Shown in pieces: positions 62,561 through 64,000 of a stretch of 64,000 nt of DNA (its first letter is position 1; every line of letters begins with the position of its first letter). The notes beneath the pieces are model-generated. The model was not told where the DNA came from. It did no database searches and saw only the letters and a list, made by a program, of their open reading frames with translations. This stretch comes from Asparagopsis taxiformis (Eukaryota; Rhodophyta; Florideophyceae; Bonnemaisoniales; Bonnemaisoniaceae). The DNA lies in NCBI GenBank assembly GCA_030407315.1, contig JALQPE010001924.1, forward strand, positions 1 to 64,000, read 5' to 3'. The position numbers and the translations under genes were made by a program.

Positions 62561-63770
62561 CCTGGGGCAGTACTGTACGGCAGTAAAATTTACTGCCTGA
62601 GGCAGTAAAATTTAGTACTGTAAAAATATAAATTAATGCCCTACTTGCCGGCAGTACAGTGCACTGCCCGGAGGCAGTGGCCATGTGCTGCCGACGGCAG
62701 TAGAAAGTACTGCCTGGATGTATGAGGTGAGGCAGTGGTGGGAGGCAGTGATAGTTGCTGGATTTAGATTGTCTTTCTGGCAGTGATTTGTGCTACATTG
62801 GCCTGTAAAATAAAGTAGTATATTGTGCTGACTTGGGCAGCACGGGGAGGGAGTAAAATATGCTGTCCAGGAATATGGCCCACGGCAGTACTATTTGGTG
62901 GCGTGGGATGCACCGTGTGGCAGTAGAAGCTAGTGTTTCCGGCAGCGTGCTGTGCTGGCTGCGGGCCCGAATGACGGCAGCACATTTTGCTATATTTAGG
63001 TAGTGCCCCGATGTACTGTATGATACTGCCTGCAGGTCATGGCAGAGGCAGAGAAATGTACTGTATTCTATTATTGGACAAAGCAGTAATTTCTGCTGCT
63101 GTGTGGTGCTGCTTTTTTTTGTACTTACAGGTAGTGACAAGTCTATGTTCTGGCAGTAGAGAATGCAGTGGAATATGATGACAGCAGACATGCTTCGAGG
63201 CTGTGTATTCTACTGCCTGTGGAAGCGAGTGGGGACAGTAAATTATGATGTCTGACGAAATGTGTGAAAGCAATGAAATGAGGTGCTGATAGTCTCTGGG
63301 AAAAGCTGCCTGATAGTATTGCTTTATGATACGAAAAGTGCTACCGTACCGTGCTACTTGCCGTGGTGGAAAGTGCTGCCGTGCTCTACTACTTGCGTAT
63401 GTGTAAATCACTGCCACGCTGTACTGCTCCAGGATATGTGAATTGCTGCCCCACAGCACTACAAAAAGTAGTAGATTTTGATGTATTATAGAGCTGTCCA
63501 GATCAGCGTAAAGTACTGTCTGAGAGTGTTGTACTCGACAGGGGCATAGGACAGTACCAGTTACTGCCTGTGGCAGTGCAGTGTACTACCTGGAAGTGCT
63601 ACCTGTGGCAGTACATTTCACTACCTGGAACTAGTGCTTGAGACAGTACAATTTACTGCCGGGAAGTCTATACTGAACCAGTAAATTGTAGTGCCTGGCG
63701 GTACTGACTCGGACAGAACGGGAAAGTAGTAGAATATGATGCCTAGGGTAATACTTTCTAGTGCCTACAA
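62560..63770. repeat. palindromic CAGTA/TACTG satellite-like tract
   Basis: Irregularly spaced GGCAGTA and TACTGCC motifs (for example GGCAGTAAAATTTACTGCC near 62579) fill this stretch at intervals of some 20-60 bases; no gene is supported on either strand. Confidence 0.7.
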
Positions 63771-64000
63771 TTGATGTTCAGGACGATAGAATCAGGTGGA
63801 AATGCCATTCCAGCCGCATGTTCAGGCATCTGGCTACGAAATGTCGGGCAGAATGGAGTATCTCTCTCGGTGGTCTTCATAGAAGTGTATAGGGATAACC
63901 AAGTGTGATCTAAAAGGATGTCAGAATTTTTATGTAGCAAGGACAACGATGCCTGAAGGATTGTTTCAGTTCTATCATTAGACTACACTACTCATAAAAT
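63771..64000. other. window end, no feature
   Basis: Nothing recognised. Confidence 0.3.

Overview
The window is eukaryotic nuclear DNA. It carries Ty1/copia-type retrotransposons with LTRs, primer sites and target-site duplications, a SET domain fused to a DNA methyltransferase, long intron-poor genes, large non-coding stretches, minisatellites and degenerate DNA transposons. Operon-like spacing and bacterial ribosome sites are absent. The mix of compact genes, abundant Copia elements and Sel1-repeat families would fit a florideophyte red alga such as Chondrus; that is an impression from memory, not something proven here.

Layout. (1) 1-15.2 kb is gene-rich. A ParB-like gene whose reading frame is interrupted lies at 0.4-2.6 kb (minus). 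Next is a ~6.8 kb element (about 2849-9659) with inverted ends built from hairpin-rich ~387 bp units, whose only recognisable gene is a beta-class DNA methyltransferase fused to a SET domain (4239-7436, minus). It is followed by a 761-residue coiled-coil protein (9832-12117, plus) and, tail to tail with it, a zinc-finger transposase of the CACTA/Plavaka type (12195-15236, minus). (2) 15.2-22.9 kb is gene-poor: a 38 bp perfect palindrome, ~230 bp degenerate repeats, a ten-copy 43 bp array that abuts a truncated tyrosine recombinase (Crypton-like), a solo LTR, and the tail of an old Copia element. (3) 22886-28071 is a complete Copia element with LTRs that read as identical and TCCAG target duplications, nested in the old Copia copy. 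(4) 28.8-48.2 kb is a Sel1-repeat locus: one 1768-residue protein with thirteen 342 bp super-repeats in exact register, two apparently identical 279-residue genes inside a 4677 bp tandem duplication (each unit also has a degraded Sel1 relic and a putative secreted 172-residue protein), a 547-residue gene, and a pseudogene with three in-frame stops. (5) 48518-53989 is a second Copia element (minus) with ATATT duplications, itself interrupted by a 683 bp solo LTR with its own TGTGG duplication; a sister LTR lies at 54569-55254. (6) 55.3-64 kb holds a decayed MULE-like transposase bracketed by inverted minisatellite arrays, a second N-terminal relic of the same family riddled with palindromes, and a palindromic CAGTA-rich satellite-like tract.

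How the parts relate. The first 15 kb may be one chromatin-writing mobile module: a ParB-like protein, a predicted adenine methyltransferase/SET fusion, a coiled-coil protein and a cut-and-paste transposase. That link is inference from proximity. The Sel1 locus looks like a family growing by unequal crossing-over at three scales: 38-residue repeat, 342 bp super-repeat and 4677 bp segment. The remainder is a record of nested insertion and decay.
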